56,257 nucleotides of DNA, from positions 1 to 56,257 of the forward strand of contig JADZDX010000046.1 in the NCBI GenBank assembly GCA_020850835.1, given 5' to 3'. The DNA is from Fimbriimonadaceae bacterium (GTDB taxonomy: Bacteria; Armatimonadota; Fimbriimonadia; Fimbriimonadales; Fimbriimonadaceae). Of the stretch, positions 32,039 to 41,109 are shown in pieces; within the stretch, counting starts at the first letter, position 1, and each line of letters opens with the position of its first letter. The notes under the pieces are model-generated. The model did not search any database and had not been told where the DNA came from. It saw nothing but the letters and a program-made list of their open reading frames with translations. A program made the translations under genes and the position numbers.

Positions 32039-32935
32039 TTACATCAGCCCCTTCTTCCGGGCATTACGCCATCGATCATGGAACCAAAGATATTGTTCGG
32101 GTGTCTTGGCGATCGCCGGCTCGAGGAACTGGTGATAGGCCCTCATCATCCCTTCTTCAAACTCAAAGTTTGGGTCAGGCGTGAGGCTGGGCGATAGCTC
32201 TAATCGGTATTGATTTGGGCCCGTCCGGATCATAACGAAGGGCACGACAGGTGCTCCCGTGCGCTTGCTGATCGTGCCGGGACCGAGTACCGTGCCGGCA
32301 GGGTGCCCAAAGAAGGGGATAAAGATGTCATCTGCGTTTTGGTCAGCGAGGAGCCCAACCAAGTCGCCCCGGCGGAGGACCTTGAGCATCTCCCTGGCGG
32401 CATTGCCACGAGATAGCACCTCTGCGCCAGACGACGAACGCGCCTCCTTGAGCATGCCTTGGACACCTTGGTCATCGGCATCGCGGGCGACTACTGCAAG
32501 TTTGAACCCAAGCAGAGGGAAGATCCCGGTCATGCGCTCCCAGTTCCCCATATGGCCCGTGAGGACGAGTGCTCCTTTGCCCTTTGATACGGCTGATTGT
32601 AAGTGTTCGAGACCCACGATCTCCGTTGAATCAAGCAACTCCTGGTCGGTTCGGGTTTTGGATCGTAGGAAGTCAACACTTATGAGGGCGAAGTGCTCAA
32701 AACACCCCTTCGTAAGGGAAAGTCGCTCCGCAGCGGTAAGTTGTGGGAAGGCAAGTCCAATATTCTTGTAGGCACGGTCACGTCGCGACTTCGCAACCTT
32801 GAAGATCAAACGTCCCAGTTTTTTGCCAAACATCTCAGCTTGTTCAGGTGATTTCCTGAGCGCGACAGCTTGAATACGCCGGATGAGCCATTCCCCTGCT
32901 TTCCCCTCCAGCTTCTTTCTCCAGGCGGGTTTCAT
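32039..32935 (-). CDS. LpxL/HtrB-type lipid A acyltransferase
   Basis: A 298-residue lysophospholipid/lipid A late acyltransferase that would add a secondary acyl chain to the lipid A precursor at the inner membrane. The catalytic HxxxxE-type motif is in LTGHMGNWERM (about residue 130). RGDLVGLLADQNADD and FFGHPAGTVLGPGTISKRTGAPVVP are family signatures, and the C-terminal DRWRNARKK is typical. The first helix is less hydrophobic than in E. coli LpxL. Its ATG overlaps the lpxK stop (ATGA), so the pair acts in consecutive lipid A steps. Confidence 0.88.
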   Translation of the reverse strand: MKPAWRKKLEGKAGEWLIRRIQAVALRKSPEQAEMFGKKLGRLIFKVAKSRRDRAYKNIGLAFPQLTAAERLSLTKGCFEHFALISVDFLRSKTRTDQELLDSTEIVGLEHLQSAVSKGKGALVLTGHMGNWERMTGIFPLLGFKLAVVARDADDQGVQGMLKEARSSSGAEVLSRGNAAREMLKVLRRGDLVGLLADQNADDIFIPFFGHPAGTVLGPGTISKRTGAPVVPFVMIRTGPNQYRLELSPSLTPDPNFEFEEGMMRAYHQFLEPAIAKTPEQYLWFHDRWRNARKKGLM

Positions 32936-33906
32936 CGCTTTCGCCTCAGCTCCTCCAGCTTCGCCGCCAGTGAAGACTTAAACTCTTCGTAGGGCTCAAT
33001 GGTCACGCGGTAATGGGCCACTTGGAAGGTCCACCCGTCGAGGTCTGTTCGCTCGCGTATCTTGACCCAGTCCTTGCTCGTAACGACAATGGGCAGCTGT
33101 TGGATAAATGGCTTAAACAGATCGGGCCTCGTGAGTTTGTCATGATCGGGAAGATGCCGAGAGCGAAGTGTTCGGAAGCCAAGGGCATCAAGGGTTGTGA
33201 GCAATCGGTGCGGCTTGGAGATGGCGGTCAATACTTGGATGTCCTGAGGCGTAAACGCAATTTCATGTCCCTTGGCATCCAAGAACATCGTTCCGTGATG
33301 CTTGAGGTTAAACGAACCCGGAAGCAAGTAGTCCGCTCGCGAGCGATGAGCGCGCGGTTGACGGTAGGGTCCACCCGGTAGCACCAGCGCATTTGAAACT
33401 CGTTCAAGGTCGAGGAGGATGCTGATATCGTGCTGGAGGGGCTTGTGCTGATATCCATCATCCATTACTAGGACTCCATTCGGGAAACTCTCAGCGCAGA
33501 TCTGGGCGGCCAGCGTCCGGCGTCTTCCCACAATGATTTGGAGTTCGGGTTCGAGCCATCGCATGAGAGCCGGTTCATCGCCCCATTCCGATGCCGACAA
33601 GGCACCCGATGGGGCTAAGGTAGCAGCTTCAGAACGGGGTGCACCGTAGCCGCTTGCACTGATAACTGGCAGCAACCCGATTTCGCGCAGAAGGCGGCAG
33701 ACGGCTAAAGTGGTGGGGGTTTTGCCCATGCCTCCCACGGTGAGGTTCCCAACAACCACGACGGGAATCTTTGGGATCAGAGGCCGGCGCAGGCCAGCAC
33801 GGTAGACCGCTTCATAGCCCATCCACCCAATGTAGTAGATCGCAGAAAGCGGTGCCAAGAGTATGTTCTCGGCACCAAATTTCTGCGGATCAAGGTCAAG
33901 CGCCAC
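32932..33906 (-). CDS. lpxK: Tetraacyldisaccharide 4'-kinase
   Basis: Phosphorylates the 4' position of the lipid A disaccharide, giving lipid IVA. The 324-residue protein has the P-loop VGNLTVGGMGKTPTT preceded by the membrane-associated N-terminal helix. MDDGYQHKPLQHDISILL and LPGGPYRQPR are family motifs. Start is GTG 33906, 7 nt after a CATACT box. It is followed by the LpxL-like gene with a 4-nt overlap. It shows that the organism makes lipid A. Confidence 0.94.
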   Translation of the reverse strand: MALDLDPQKFGAENILLAPLSAIYYIGWMGYEAVYRAGLRRPLIPKIPVVVVGNLTVGGMGKTPTTLAVCRLLREIGLLPVISASGYGAPRSEAATLAPSGALSASEWGDEPALMRWLEPELQIIVGRRRTLAAQICAESFPNGVLVMDDGYQHKPLQHDISILLDLERVSNALVLPGGPYRQPRAHRSRADYLLPGSFNLKHHGTMFLDAKGHEIAFTPQDIQVLTAISKPHRLLTTLDALGFRTLRSRHLPDHDKLTRPDLFKPFIQQLPIVVTSKDWVKIRERTDLDGWTFQVAHYRVTIEPYEEFKSSLAAKLEELRRKR

Positions 33907-33950
33907 TCGCCAAAGTATGGCATGGCGGGCCCGGTTGAACTTAGGAGGTA

Positions 33951-34631
33951 CTAATCCGTGCTGACGTCAAACTTCTCAACAATGGGTTTTGCCCCTTTTG
34001 GCTGAAGGGCCAACGTTTGACGATCGGTAAAGACAACTTCGAGCTTCAGACGATCGGCAATCGTTTTGAGGGCATAGCCTAATGATGTCGGATTCAGCTT
34101 GAAGTCAAGTTTATAGAGGGGAATACGTTCATCCACCTCGACGCTAATCTTTGCTTGGTCGCCAAGATTCTTGATGATGGCCCTGAGGTCTACCTTGTTG
34201 TAGGTACCGCTTACCGCTCGCTGGAGCACGGCCTCGGAGAGCTTTCCAACTTTGGCAATCTGGGCGCTTGGGTTGGGCGTTGTGGGCTTGTGATCTGGCT
34301 GGGTTGTTGTCGTCTGAACGGGCCGGACCTTCGTGAAGTAGTAAATGTCATTCTGTATTTCATAAGTCAAATTAGATAGCCGGCACACGATTTCTAGAGT
34401 TTCGTCAAAGGCCATCGAGTTGAGAGATAGGTACAACTCGGACCGAGATAGATTCTCGAGAACGAAGTTCTTCTTTGCTTGAGTAAATAGATCGTGAAGA
34501 ACCGCGCGGACATCGGAACCCTTAGAACTTATCGTAACTTGAGTTCCTTCGGTCTTTACCGGCTGGTTGTCTTGGGCCAAGCCGAGGAGTGGCAGGGCCA
34601 TTAGGGATATGAGTAGGACAGCTTTTGTCAT
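33951..34631 (-). CDS. Exported STN/secretin-N-like protein
   Basis: A 226-residue exported protein with signal peptide MTKAVLLISLMALPLLGLAQ. Two copies of an STN/AMIN-like fold are visible: about residues 30-105 (GSDVRAVLHDLFTQAKKNFVLE, then YLSLNSMAFDETLEIVCRLSNLTYE) and 130-215 (VDLRAIIKNLGDQAKISVEVD, then LGYALKTIADRLKLEVVF). A Thr/Pro-rich linker separates them. Such domains occur at the periplasmic end of secretins and TonB-dependent transducers. No secretin pore domain follows, so the role is unknown. An AAAGGAA site lies 7 nt before the ATG, and the zinc-finger gene is 22 bp upstream in the same operon. Confidence 0.65.
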   Translation of the reverse strand: MTKAVLLISLMALPLLGLAQDNQPVKTEGTQVTISSKGSDVRAVLHDLFTQAKKNFVLENLSRSELYLSLNSMAFDETLEIVCRLSNLTYEIQNDIYYFTKVRPVQTTTTQPDHKPTTPNPSAQIAKVGKLSEAVLQRAVSGTYNKVDLRAIIKNLGDQAKISVEVDERIPLYKLDFKLNPTSLGYALKTIADRLKLEVVFTDRQTLALQPKGAKPIVEKFDVSTD

Positions 34632-34653
34632 GAGTGTGTTCCTTTATTGGGTC

Positions 34654-35331
34654 TTAGAGAGGGGTACCGTTCTGGTCGTAAACTTTGATGCCTGAATCTG
34701 GTTGAGTTGCCTTTCTCGGGGCTGGCTTTGGGTGAGAAGGCTTTGAACGAGGTGCGAGCCTGCGGGGTTTCTCTGGCACCTTTGGCTCGGGCTTTCTAGG
34801 AAGTTCCTGCTGGGTGGTGACCGTAGCCGATTTTTGAGGGCTATTCGGCTTGTCTACAGGTTCTTCATCAACTCGGGTGACCTCGGCAGACGCAACAACC
34901 GGCTTCGGTGCTTCTGTTGGTTTCGCCTGTGCCACCGGCTTGGGATTAGGCTTTCCAGTTGACTTTGGGTTCGATGTCGATTGCAACCGGTCCCCGAACA
35001 GCTTGGTTGGATCGTTGGCGATCATACTCATTGCGATGAGAATCGTGGCTAGCCCGAGGCTCAGGCCAAGGGTCTTGAGGTGCCCACCAAGAATTGGTTT
35101 GCCTGACTGGGCCGTGGGGGCGGGGGTTTGAACCACGGCTTGAGTCAGGGGAGAAACCGGAGTAGCTTGCTCATTTTGAGCGCGCTGTGCCTGCACAGCC
35201 AACTGGCACGTGGGACACTCGATAACATGGGATTCGAGTGCTTCCATGGCCTCATCGCTTAGTTTCGCTCCGCTCAGATAACGCTTGAGCTGAGCCATTG
35301 CGAGTTGGCACTCTAGGTTTCGTGTCTGCAT
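34654..35331 (-). CDS. Anti-sigma-like zinc-finger membrane protein
   Basis: A 225-residue protein. The N-terminal 45 residues look like the zf-HC2 anti-sigma zinc finger (HVIECPTCQLAV: His and two Cys). One membrane helix (about 80-105, TLGLSLGLATILIAMSMIA) is followed by a long periplasmic tail rich in Pro, Lys and Ala (RKPEPKVPEKPRRLAPRSKP). Zf-HC2 proteins usually hold an ECF sigma factor, but none is next to it. ATG 35331 is preferred over TTG 35340, which would lie only 1 nt from the AGGGG. It is probably co-transcribed with the STN-domain gene and perhaps with lpxK. Confidence 0.6.
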   Translation of the reverse strand: MQTRNLECQLAMAQLKRYLSGAKLSDEAMEALESHVIECPTCQLAVQAQRAQNEQATPVSPLTQAVVQTPAPTAQSGKPILGGHLKTLGLSLGLATILIAMSMIANDPTKLFGDRLQSTSNPKSTGKPNPKPVAQAKPTEAPKPVVASAEVTRVDEEPVDKPNSPQKSATVTTQQELPRKPEPKVPEKPRRLAPRSKPSHPKPAPRKATQPDSGIKVYDQNGTPL

Positions 35332-35344
35332 TGTTAACAATCCC

Positions 35345-35423
35345 CTTTAGGTTTTTGCGGGCTATCAAAAGCGGCCCACCTTGGATTGTCGGTGCGATTT
35401 TCTGATTCTTTAGGTGTTTTTGC
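35345..35423 (-). repeat. Two direct repeats upstream of the zinc-finger gene
   Basis: CTTTAGGTTTTTGC (35345-35358) and CTTTAGGTGTTTTTGC (35408-35423) are near-identical direct repeats about 50 bp apart, in the promoter region of the zinc-finger gene (minus strand). They could be binding sites for a regulator. Nothing else is visible in this 110-bp gap. Confidence 0.4.
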
Positions 35424-35441
35424 CTGAGCCCGCGTCTTGAG

Positions 35442-36038
35442 TCAGATTACGCCGGTCTCCCGCCACCTCTCAAGGCTCTCGGCAAGTCGCTTCCGTTCCC
35501 AGCGATTGGCAATGAGCGCGTCATTCTGCCGCGACTCGGCCATAAAGGATTGCTCACCACAGTCAAAGGCGATCCAGCCACCTAGGCCAATCCAAGAGTG
35601 GGTATTCGGACGCAGGGCAACGCGTTGGATGTGGGACCGCTGAATACGAAACTGCAATTTCTCCCCGTAGACTTCCAACTCTTCTGGGTAGAGAATTATT
35701 AACGCAATATCCTCATGTGGATCAAGAAGGCTTCGAAACCCGGGCCTAGCAATGCCGGCAAACAGTACTGAACCGGCAGCCGCACCGCGCTCGCGACCAA
35801 AGCGCTGCCCCAGTTCCGTGCGCATCGCGCCATTAGACCAAAGGCCGAAGAATGCCAAGGCAAACCAGCCGAATAAGGGGAATGCCGCCAGTAAAGCCAA
35901 GGGCACAATCGCCAAGGGTTCATCAGGACGCCATAGCCACAGGCCCGTTGCGGCAAAAGGGAAACTCAAGAGGCCAGGAACCAGGTTGCCCATGAACTTT
36001 CGGCCATTGGTCCATATGTTCCGGCTCACGACCGGCAT
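35442..36038 (-). CDS. Membrane protein with possible PH-like domain
   Basis: A 198-residue protein that I do not recognise. Two hydrophobic segments (about residues 17-34 and 40-62) are followed by a roughly 130-residue soluble part with alternating strands (ALIILYPEELEVYGEKLQFR, VALRPNTHSWIGLGGWIAFD), resembling the PH-like folds of YcxB/YdbS-type proteins. The frame is open to 36179, but 36038 is the first ATG that does not run into the divergent AddB-like gene. ATG 35993, just before the first helix, is also possible. Confidence 0.55.
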   Translation of the reverse strand: MPVVSRNIWTNGRKFMGNLVPGLLSFPFAATGLWLWRPDEPLAIVPLALLAAFPLFGWFALAFFGLWSNGAMRTELGQRFGRERGAAAGSVLFAGIARPGFRSLLDPHEDIALIILYPEELEVYGEKLQFRIQRSHIQRVALRPNTHSWIGLGGWIAFDCGEQSFMAESRQNDALIANRWERKRLAESLERWRETGVI

Positions 36039-36053
36039 AATACTAAAGTTCGC

Positions 36054-38915
36054 ATGGACGCTGCTCCGATCAAATTGATTGCTTTGCCTCCGGACCCTTC
36101 TGACCTGGCAAAAGTTATCGCTGCCTTCGGCCGGGAACCCGGCACAATCACAGCCTTTGATGATGCAAGGATCGCCCAAGTGCGTAACCTTGGCTACGAT
36201 GACACGCAGGTAACCCTCGCATCCTTTGGAGACTTAATCGGACAAGCTCTTTTGGAGATACGAGGTACATCGTTTGGTCTCCTCCCGACTCGGGGGCAAG
36301 TTAGCGCGGCGGTAAAGCTTGCCTGCAAAGACTTGCCCCCAGACTCGGCCTTTTATCGGTGTCGCGAGTATCCTGGATTTCACGAAGCCGTCGCGGATTG
36401 CTTGAAGGAGCTCCATCACTGGGGAATTGATGAACAGGCCTTGGATCGAGCTGTTCAACTGGCATCCGGGCCATTAAAGTCACGGCTGGAGGCGATTCTC
36501 GCGGTCGAACGAGCCTCGTCATCTACTCTCTCGGATCTTGGGAGGATTCAGAGCAGCCACCGAGCTGAGGCTCTGATTGAAACCGAAGCCGACCGCCCAC
36601 TTCATTTTGAGCGGCTTCTTGTGTTGGCGGGAACAGAAGCGTTGCCAGTTGAGTTGAGGGCCTTGGCGAAGATGGCCAAACTAGGTGTCAAGGTTACGGT
36701 TGTCGTTGACTGGGCTCCTCAAGGTTTCGACGGCGCAACGAACATTGCTCAAGCGTTGGGTTTGGCGATCGTTCCCCCGAAGAAGACCCATTGGACGGCT
36801 CAGCTCTTTGGCTCGGGTGCTTCGTCATCAGGCCCTGAGGCCGTCATTTATAGTGCCGCAGATGTGCTCTCGGAGTGCGAGTGGGCGCTACGCCAATGCC
36901 AGGAGGAACATAGTGTCAATGCAGTTGCCGAGCACCGGATTGTGATCGTTGCTCCCGATGGGGATAAGTATGTCCCCCTATTGCGATCCTGCGCGAAGCG
37001 ATTTGATTTCCAGCTCAATGCACCAAGCCCTACCCCCCTCTTGAGCAATGGCTTTGCCAGCCTGATCCTTCGGATCCTTCAGATGCTTTCGGTTGCCGAT
37101 CTGCGCGGCCTGCCGCCCGTCCTTACAAGCACCTATCTCGCGAGCGATTTGGACGCTAGGTCGCACCTCCTTGAGCAGGTCTCTGAGTGGCGCGCCCGCC
37201 GGTTTGACCCATGGGAGACCTTAGGTTCCTTTGCCGAGGCTCATCGAGATGAATTACCCTGGCTATGGCCCCTTCTGAAATGGCGGGATCGTGCCCTTGC
37301 TGCGCAGAGAACCCTTTCGGAGTGGCACGAAATGCTGGATGATCTATTGCGGATTGATGCCCTTGAGAAGGCGGCCCAAGACTCCGAGAGCCAGAAGCGA
37401 CAACATGATCAGCGGGCTCAAACGGCCCTCCTACGAGCACTCGCGGATTTTGCTCCCAGCTATGACTCGCGCCACAAGCAATCACTCGACTTGGCCGGGT
37501 TTGTGCGGCAGGTGCGAACTCTTTGGGAACTGGAGAGTGTGATGATGCCGGGCGAGCGCAAGGGGTTCAGGGTTGTTACGGATCCCGTCCTCATCGGCGA
37601 AGCTGATGTCGTTGTCGCTCTGGGACTCCTGGAGGGAGTGATACCGCGGCGACGGAAGGAGAATCCCATCCTGAGTGATGAGGATAGGCGCGACTTACAT
37701 CAGCTCCTGCCAGACAAGCCTCCTCTTCGCAATTCATTTGACGAGGCGAAGGAGGAGCGAGACAAACTCGTGAGAATCTGCGCCGCGGCCAAGAAGAAGC
37801 TTATCTTGGGCTATCCACAGACCGAGGGAGACAGAGATAATGTGCCTACATCGTATCTGGATGAGGTAAAGCGGGCCTTGCCAAAAGTAGCTCGGGACGA
37901 TTACCCCCATCGGCTGATCGTCCCAGGAGAAGCCGATTGCCGCTTGCCGGCCGACTTACTGTTGAGGCAAGCCCTTGACGCCCCTTCAAGACAATACTTG
38001 GCAGGTCGTCTAGTGTCTTCTGAAGCGAAGGACATCATTCGACCCAATTTTGAGATCGGAGTAAGGATTCAGGAACTGAAGGAAGTGCTTAACTGCCCAT
38101 TTCAAGCAGGAGTCCATTACCGGTTGCGACTGCGGACTAGGAGTAGGGAGTTGGAGCGAAAGCTAAACCGCTTGCCGGTTCGTGCGGACATGCTCGCCGC
38201 CCCCTCAGTCATCCATGCTCGCGTCGCTTTGGAGGCAGAAAAGCAAGCGATGATCGCCGAAGAGGCTCCGTACCGCCAAGCTTGGGAGCTCAATCTACTT
38301 GAGGCAGGTGCGGATCGCATGATCCAAGGTTGGTTAGAGAGGCAGGCAGAGGTTCTCCGCCTTTGGCAACCAACGGCAGTTCAAACTCAGGTCAAGTTTG
38401 GCGGAGAGCAGTTGGGCAACTCCTACACGGTGCTTGGGCGAACGATCAAGCTCATAGGCGAAGTTGATGGAATGTCCGAGGTTGGCAACTACAGGGTTAT
38501 CCATGAGTTTCGGCCAACTGGATTCGCCTTGGACGGTTGGCGTGTGCAAAATGGGGATTGGATGGAGATCGGGATTTTGATCCGGCTCGCAAGGAAGAAC
38601 GATAACAAGGTGATAGCCTTTGACATGGTGGCCCCGGACAAGCGCGCCCTGATGACTTTCCAGCGCGGTCGCGATACGAGGCAACTGGGAAACAAGCAGC
38701 TTGATATCGTCCATGGCGTTTTCTCAATGCAACCCGAAAAGTTGAAGGAAATCGCGACTACTAGTCTGCAATCTGCCGTAGCCAAGTTGGATACAGCAAC
38801 TATGCAGGCGATCCCGGGTGACCACTGTAAGACCTGCGATCTCGGGGAATTGTGCCGAAGCTCCAGTGTCTTTGTCGAGCTGGCCGACGTTCTGATGGAG
38901 TACAGTAATGACTGA
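36054..38915 (+). CDS. AddB-like subunit with degenerate nuclease motif
   Basis: A 953-residue protein resembling the AddB/RexB subunit of the bacterial double-strand-break resection enzyme. The C-terminal third looks like the PD-(D/E)XK domain with the iron-sulfur staple: a first Cys in LNCPFQAGVHY (about residue 680) and CKTCDLGELC near the end (about 925-933). The first acidic residue is kept in GEVDG (about 802), but the usual IDYKTG is VIHEFRPTG, so the catalytic lysine appears lost. No Walker A motif is visible in the helicase-like N-terminal part. It overlaps the following helicase gene by 8 nt. It has a short spacer from the divergent gene, with TACTAA 7 nt before its ATG. Confidence 0.72.
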   Translation: MDAAPIKLIALPPDPSDLAKVIAAFGREPGTITAFDDARIAQVRNLGYDDTQVTLASFGDLIGQALLEIRGTSFGLLPTRGQVSAAVKLACKDLPPDSAFYRCREYPGFHEAVADCLKELHHWGIDEQALDRAVQLASGPLKSRLEAILAVERASSSTLSDLGRIQSSHRAEALIETEADRPLHFERLLVLAGTEALPVELRALAKMAKLGVKVTVVVDWAPQGFDGATNIAQALGLAIVPPKKTHWTAQLFGSGASSSGPEAVIYSAADVLSECEWALRQCQEEHSVNAVAEHRIVIVAPDGDKYVPLLRSCAKRFDFQLNAPSPTPLLSNGFASLILRILQMLSVADLRGLPPVLTSTYLASDLDARSHLLEQVSEWRARRFDPWETLGSFAEAHRDELPWLWPLLKWRDRALAAQRTLSEWHEMLDDLLRIDALEKAAQDSESQKRQHDQRAQTALLRALADFAPSYDSRHKQSLDLAGFVRQVRTLWELESVMMPGERKGFRVVTDPVLIGEADVVVALGLLEGVIPRRRKENPILSDEDRRDLHQLLPDKPPLRNSFDEAKEERDKLVRICAAAKKKLILGYPQTEGDRDNVPTSYLDEVKRALPKVARDDYPHRLIVPGEADCRLPADLLLRQALDAPSRQYLAGRLVSSEAKDIIRPNFEIGVRIQELKEVLNCPFQAGVHYRLRLRTRSRELERKLNRLPVRADMLAAPSVIHARVALEAEKQAMIAEEAPYRQAWELNLLEAGADRMIQGWLERQAEVLRLWQPTAVQTQVKFGGEQLGNSYTVLGRTIKLIGEVDGMSEVGNYRVIHEFRPTGFALDGWRVQNGDWMEIGILIRLARKNDNKVIAFDMVAPDKRALMTFQRGRDTRQLGNKQLDIVHGVFSMQPEKLKEIATTSLQSAVAKLDTATMQAIPGDHCKTCDLGELCRSSSVFVELADVLMEYSND

Positions 38916-41109
38916 CGACCGCTTGACTCCAGAGCAGCAATCAGTCGTGGATTCAAAATCGCCTCGATTGACGGTGAGGGCGGCGGCCGGATCGGGTAAG
39001 ACGCGAACGTTGGTTGCCCGCTACGTGAAGCACGTAACTCAGGATGGGAGATCACCCGATCAGATACTGACGATTACATATACAAAGAAGGCAGCAGCGG
39101 AGATGAAGACCCGCATCCGCGATAGGTTGCTGTCTTTGGGGATGAGGGATGCCGCTCAGATCGCAGAGACCGGGCCAATCCAGACCATCCACGCCTTTTG
39201 TGATCGCCTCCTTCGTGAGAACTCGATCTCGGCGGGTATTGACCCCAAATTCGAGATCATGGACACCGGCTTGAGTTTGGAACTGTTGGAGCGGGCCTTC
39301 CTTGAGACGATTGAAGAGGATGGTGATAGGCCAATGGTCGCGGGCCTGATTCGTGAGCTATCGGGCATATTGCACTACGAAGGGGATGGGGCCATGCAGG
39401 ATCGGCTCTATGCCGACGTGAAGACTGTGCTAGAGAAGCTCCGGGGCACACAGCACAGTTGGTCTGAGCTAGAGTCGATCTACGCAAATCCAGACGAGCT
39501 TTCCCAACGAGTAGGGTCGGACGCCAGCGACCCGAATCTTTCGCATACCTGCGGGCTAGTGCAGGTGGCCCTCGGTGTTTGGAGACGCTTTGAGGAGACG
39601 ATGGACGTGCGGCAGTGCTTCGATTTTGCTGAATTGGAACGCCGAGCGGTTGAGCTGGTTGTCAACGATCCGCAAGCAGCCGAGCGAATGAGGAGGCAGT
39701 ATAAAGTGATCCTTGTTGACGAAGCCCAAGACTTGAATCCAATGCAGTACCAACTCATTGACGCTTTGAAAATTGAATCTGAGATGCTCGTCGGCGACCC
39801 ACAACAGAGCATCTACAGTTTCCGGCAAGCCGACTACCATCGTTTGATCATGCGCACGGAGGAGACGGACACCATTCGACTAGGCTCAAACTTCCGGTCG
39901 GCTCGCGAGATCATCACCATGGTTGACGAGTTGTTTTGTAACTGGTGGCCAGACTATGATCCGATGGACGCGGTCTCGGATGTAGATGGAGTTGTCGAGT
40001 TCTGGGACGGATATGGTTTCAATCTAGACCTCGTCGTAGACATGGTGCGAAGCGCAATGGATAGTGGGTACCGACCCGGGGATATCGCGATCTTGTTCCG
40101 GAGCATGGGTAAAGCGGTTCGTCTGCCGGAGGATCTGGCACGAGTCGGGATTCTGAGCCGCATTTCTGGGGGTTCTATAAGCTACTACGGAAAGATGCAT
40201 GTTCGGGATCTGGCCAACCTTTTGGAGGCAGTTGCTGACCCTGCCAACGAGTTCGCGCTGTACGCCTTGCTCCGGTCTCCCGCCGTCGGCCTATCGCTGG
40301 ACGCCATCGTGATTCTTGCCAACCCGGATCGCGTTGATCGGCGAGCGTTGCTATCCCGCCTGCGTGAAGCCAAGGACCTTGCCTTGGAGGACCAAGTCAA
40401 GCTGGAACAGTTTTGGAACTGGTTTGAGCCCCTACAGCGATACGCGGATCGCTTGACGGCTTGGGAGGTCCTCACGGAAGTGTTCCGATTGTCCCCATAC
40501 CTTGAACGGATCGCTAGGCAGCCGAATGGCCGCCAAGCTTTAGCCAACACAAGAAAGCTCCTCGAACTGGCCGTAGATGCCCGGGAGATGGGGCCGACGG
40601 AGTTTGCCAAGAAAGTTCGACTGACCCAACGGGCCAAGGACAAAGAGGGAGATGCACCCGCCGTGGACGACGATCAAGATGCGGTGAAGATCATGACCGT
40701 ACATAGCGCCAAGGGTTTGGAGTTCCCCGTGGTGATCGCACCCGACCTGTTCACCAACACCCGGAAGACCGCAAAGGGTGTTTTGGTGGACCAAGATACC
40801 GGACTCGTTTACACCAACCTCGTGGAGGGGGGCTCCAAGGTCTATGCAGATTTTAAGACTCGCTTCGAAGAGAGGGACCGTGCGGAGGATCGCCGCATCC
40901 TGTATGTTGCGCTAACGAGAGCAAAGGAGCGACTCATGGTATGCGCGGGTAAGTCGTCGAGAGCTGGCTTTGCCCTAGAGATTACAAAGCATCTAGGGCT
41001 CGATCAGCCGAACACAAAATGGAGGGTAGTAGAGGCGGCTAACTCCCTGTCGCAAGACTTACAATTGAACGCCACTTCTCCTGAAGGTCTGTCAGAAGAG
41101 GAGAGTTAG
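38908..41109 (+). CDS. AddA/UvrD-type helicase lacking the nuclease domain
   Basis: A superfamily 1A helicase of 733 residues. Motifs in order: Q motif LTPEQQSVVDS, Walker A AAAGSGKTRT (about residues 24-33), TYTKKAAAEMKTRI, Walker B VDEAQDLNPMQ, motif III GDPQQSIYSFR, motif IV LGSNFRS, motif V IMTVHSAKGLEFPVV and motif VI LYVALTRAKERL. AddA proteins are normally about 1,200 residues with a C-terminal PD-(D/E)XK nuclease; this one stops shortly after motif VI. The upstream AddB-like gene overlaps by 8 nt, so the two probably form a complex. Its last 71 bp overlap the convergent nitrilase gene. Confidence 0.85.
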   Translation: MTDDRLTPEQQSVVDSKSPRLTVRAAAGSGKTRTLVARYVKHVTQDGRSPDQILTITYTKKAAAEMKTRIRDRLLSLGMRDAAQIAETGPIQTIHAFCDRLLRENSISAGIDPKFEIMDTGLSLELLERAFLETIEEDGDRPMVAGLIRELSGILHYEGDGAMQDRLYADVKTVLEKLRGTQHSWSELESIYANPDELSQRVGSDASDPNLSHTCGLVQVALGVWRRFEETMDVRQCFDFAELERRAVELVVNDPQAAERMRRQYKVILVDEAQDLNPMQYQLIDALKIESEMLVGDPQQSIYSFRQADYHRLIMRTEETDTIRLGSNFRSAREIITMVDELFCNWWPDYDPMDAVSDVDGVVEFWDGYGFNLDLVVDMVRSAMDSGYRPGDIAILFRSMGKAVRLPEDLARVGILSRISGGSISYYGKMHVRDLANLLEAVADPANEFALYALLRSPAVGLSLDAIVILANPDRVDRRALLSRLREAKDLALEDQVKLEQFWNWFEPLQRYADRLTAWEVLTEVFRLSPYLERIARQPNGRQALANTRKLLELAVDAREMGPTEFAKKVRLTQRAKDKEGDAPAVDDDQDAVKIMTVHSAKGLEFPVVIAPDLFTNTRKTAKGVLVDQDTGLVYTNLVEGGSKVYADFKTRFEERDRAEDRRILYVALTRAKERLMVCAGKSSRAGFALEITKHLGLDQPNTKWRVVEAANSLSQDLQLNATSPEGLSEEES

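Noticed and set aside
33951-34631. A secretin (GspD/PilQ) gene
   Set aside because: Only STN-like N-terminal folds are present; at 226 residues there is no pore-forming C-terminal domain.
36039-36179. A 47-residue N-terminal extension of the membrane protein at 35442-36038
   Set aside because: It would overlap the start of the AddB-like gene on the opposite strand, and its residues are polar and Cys-rich without family character.
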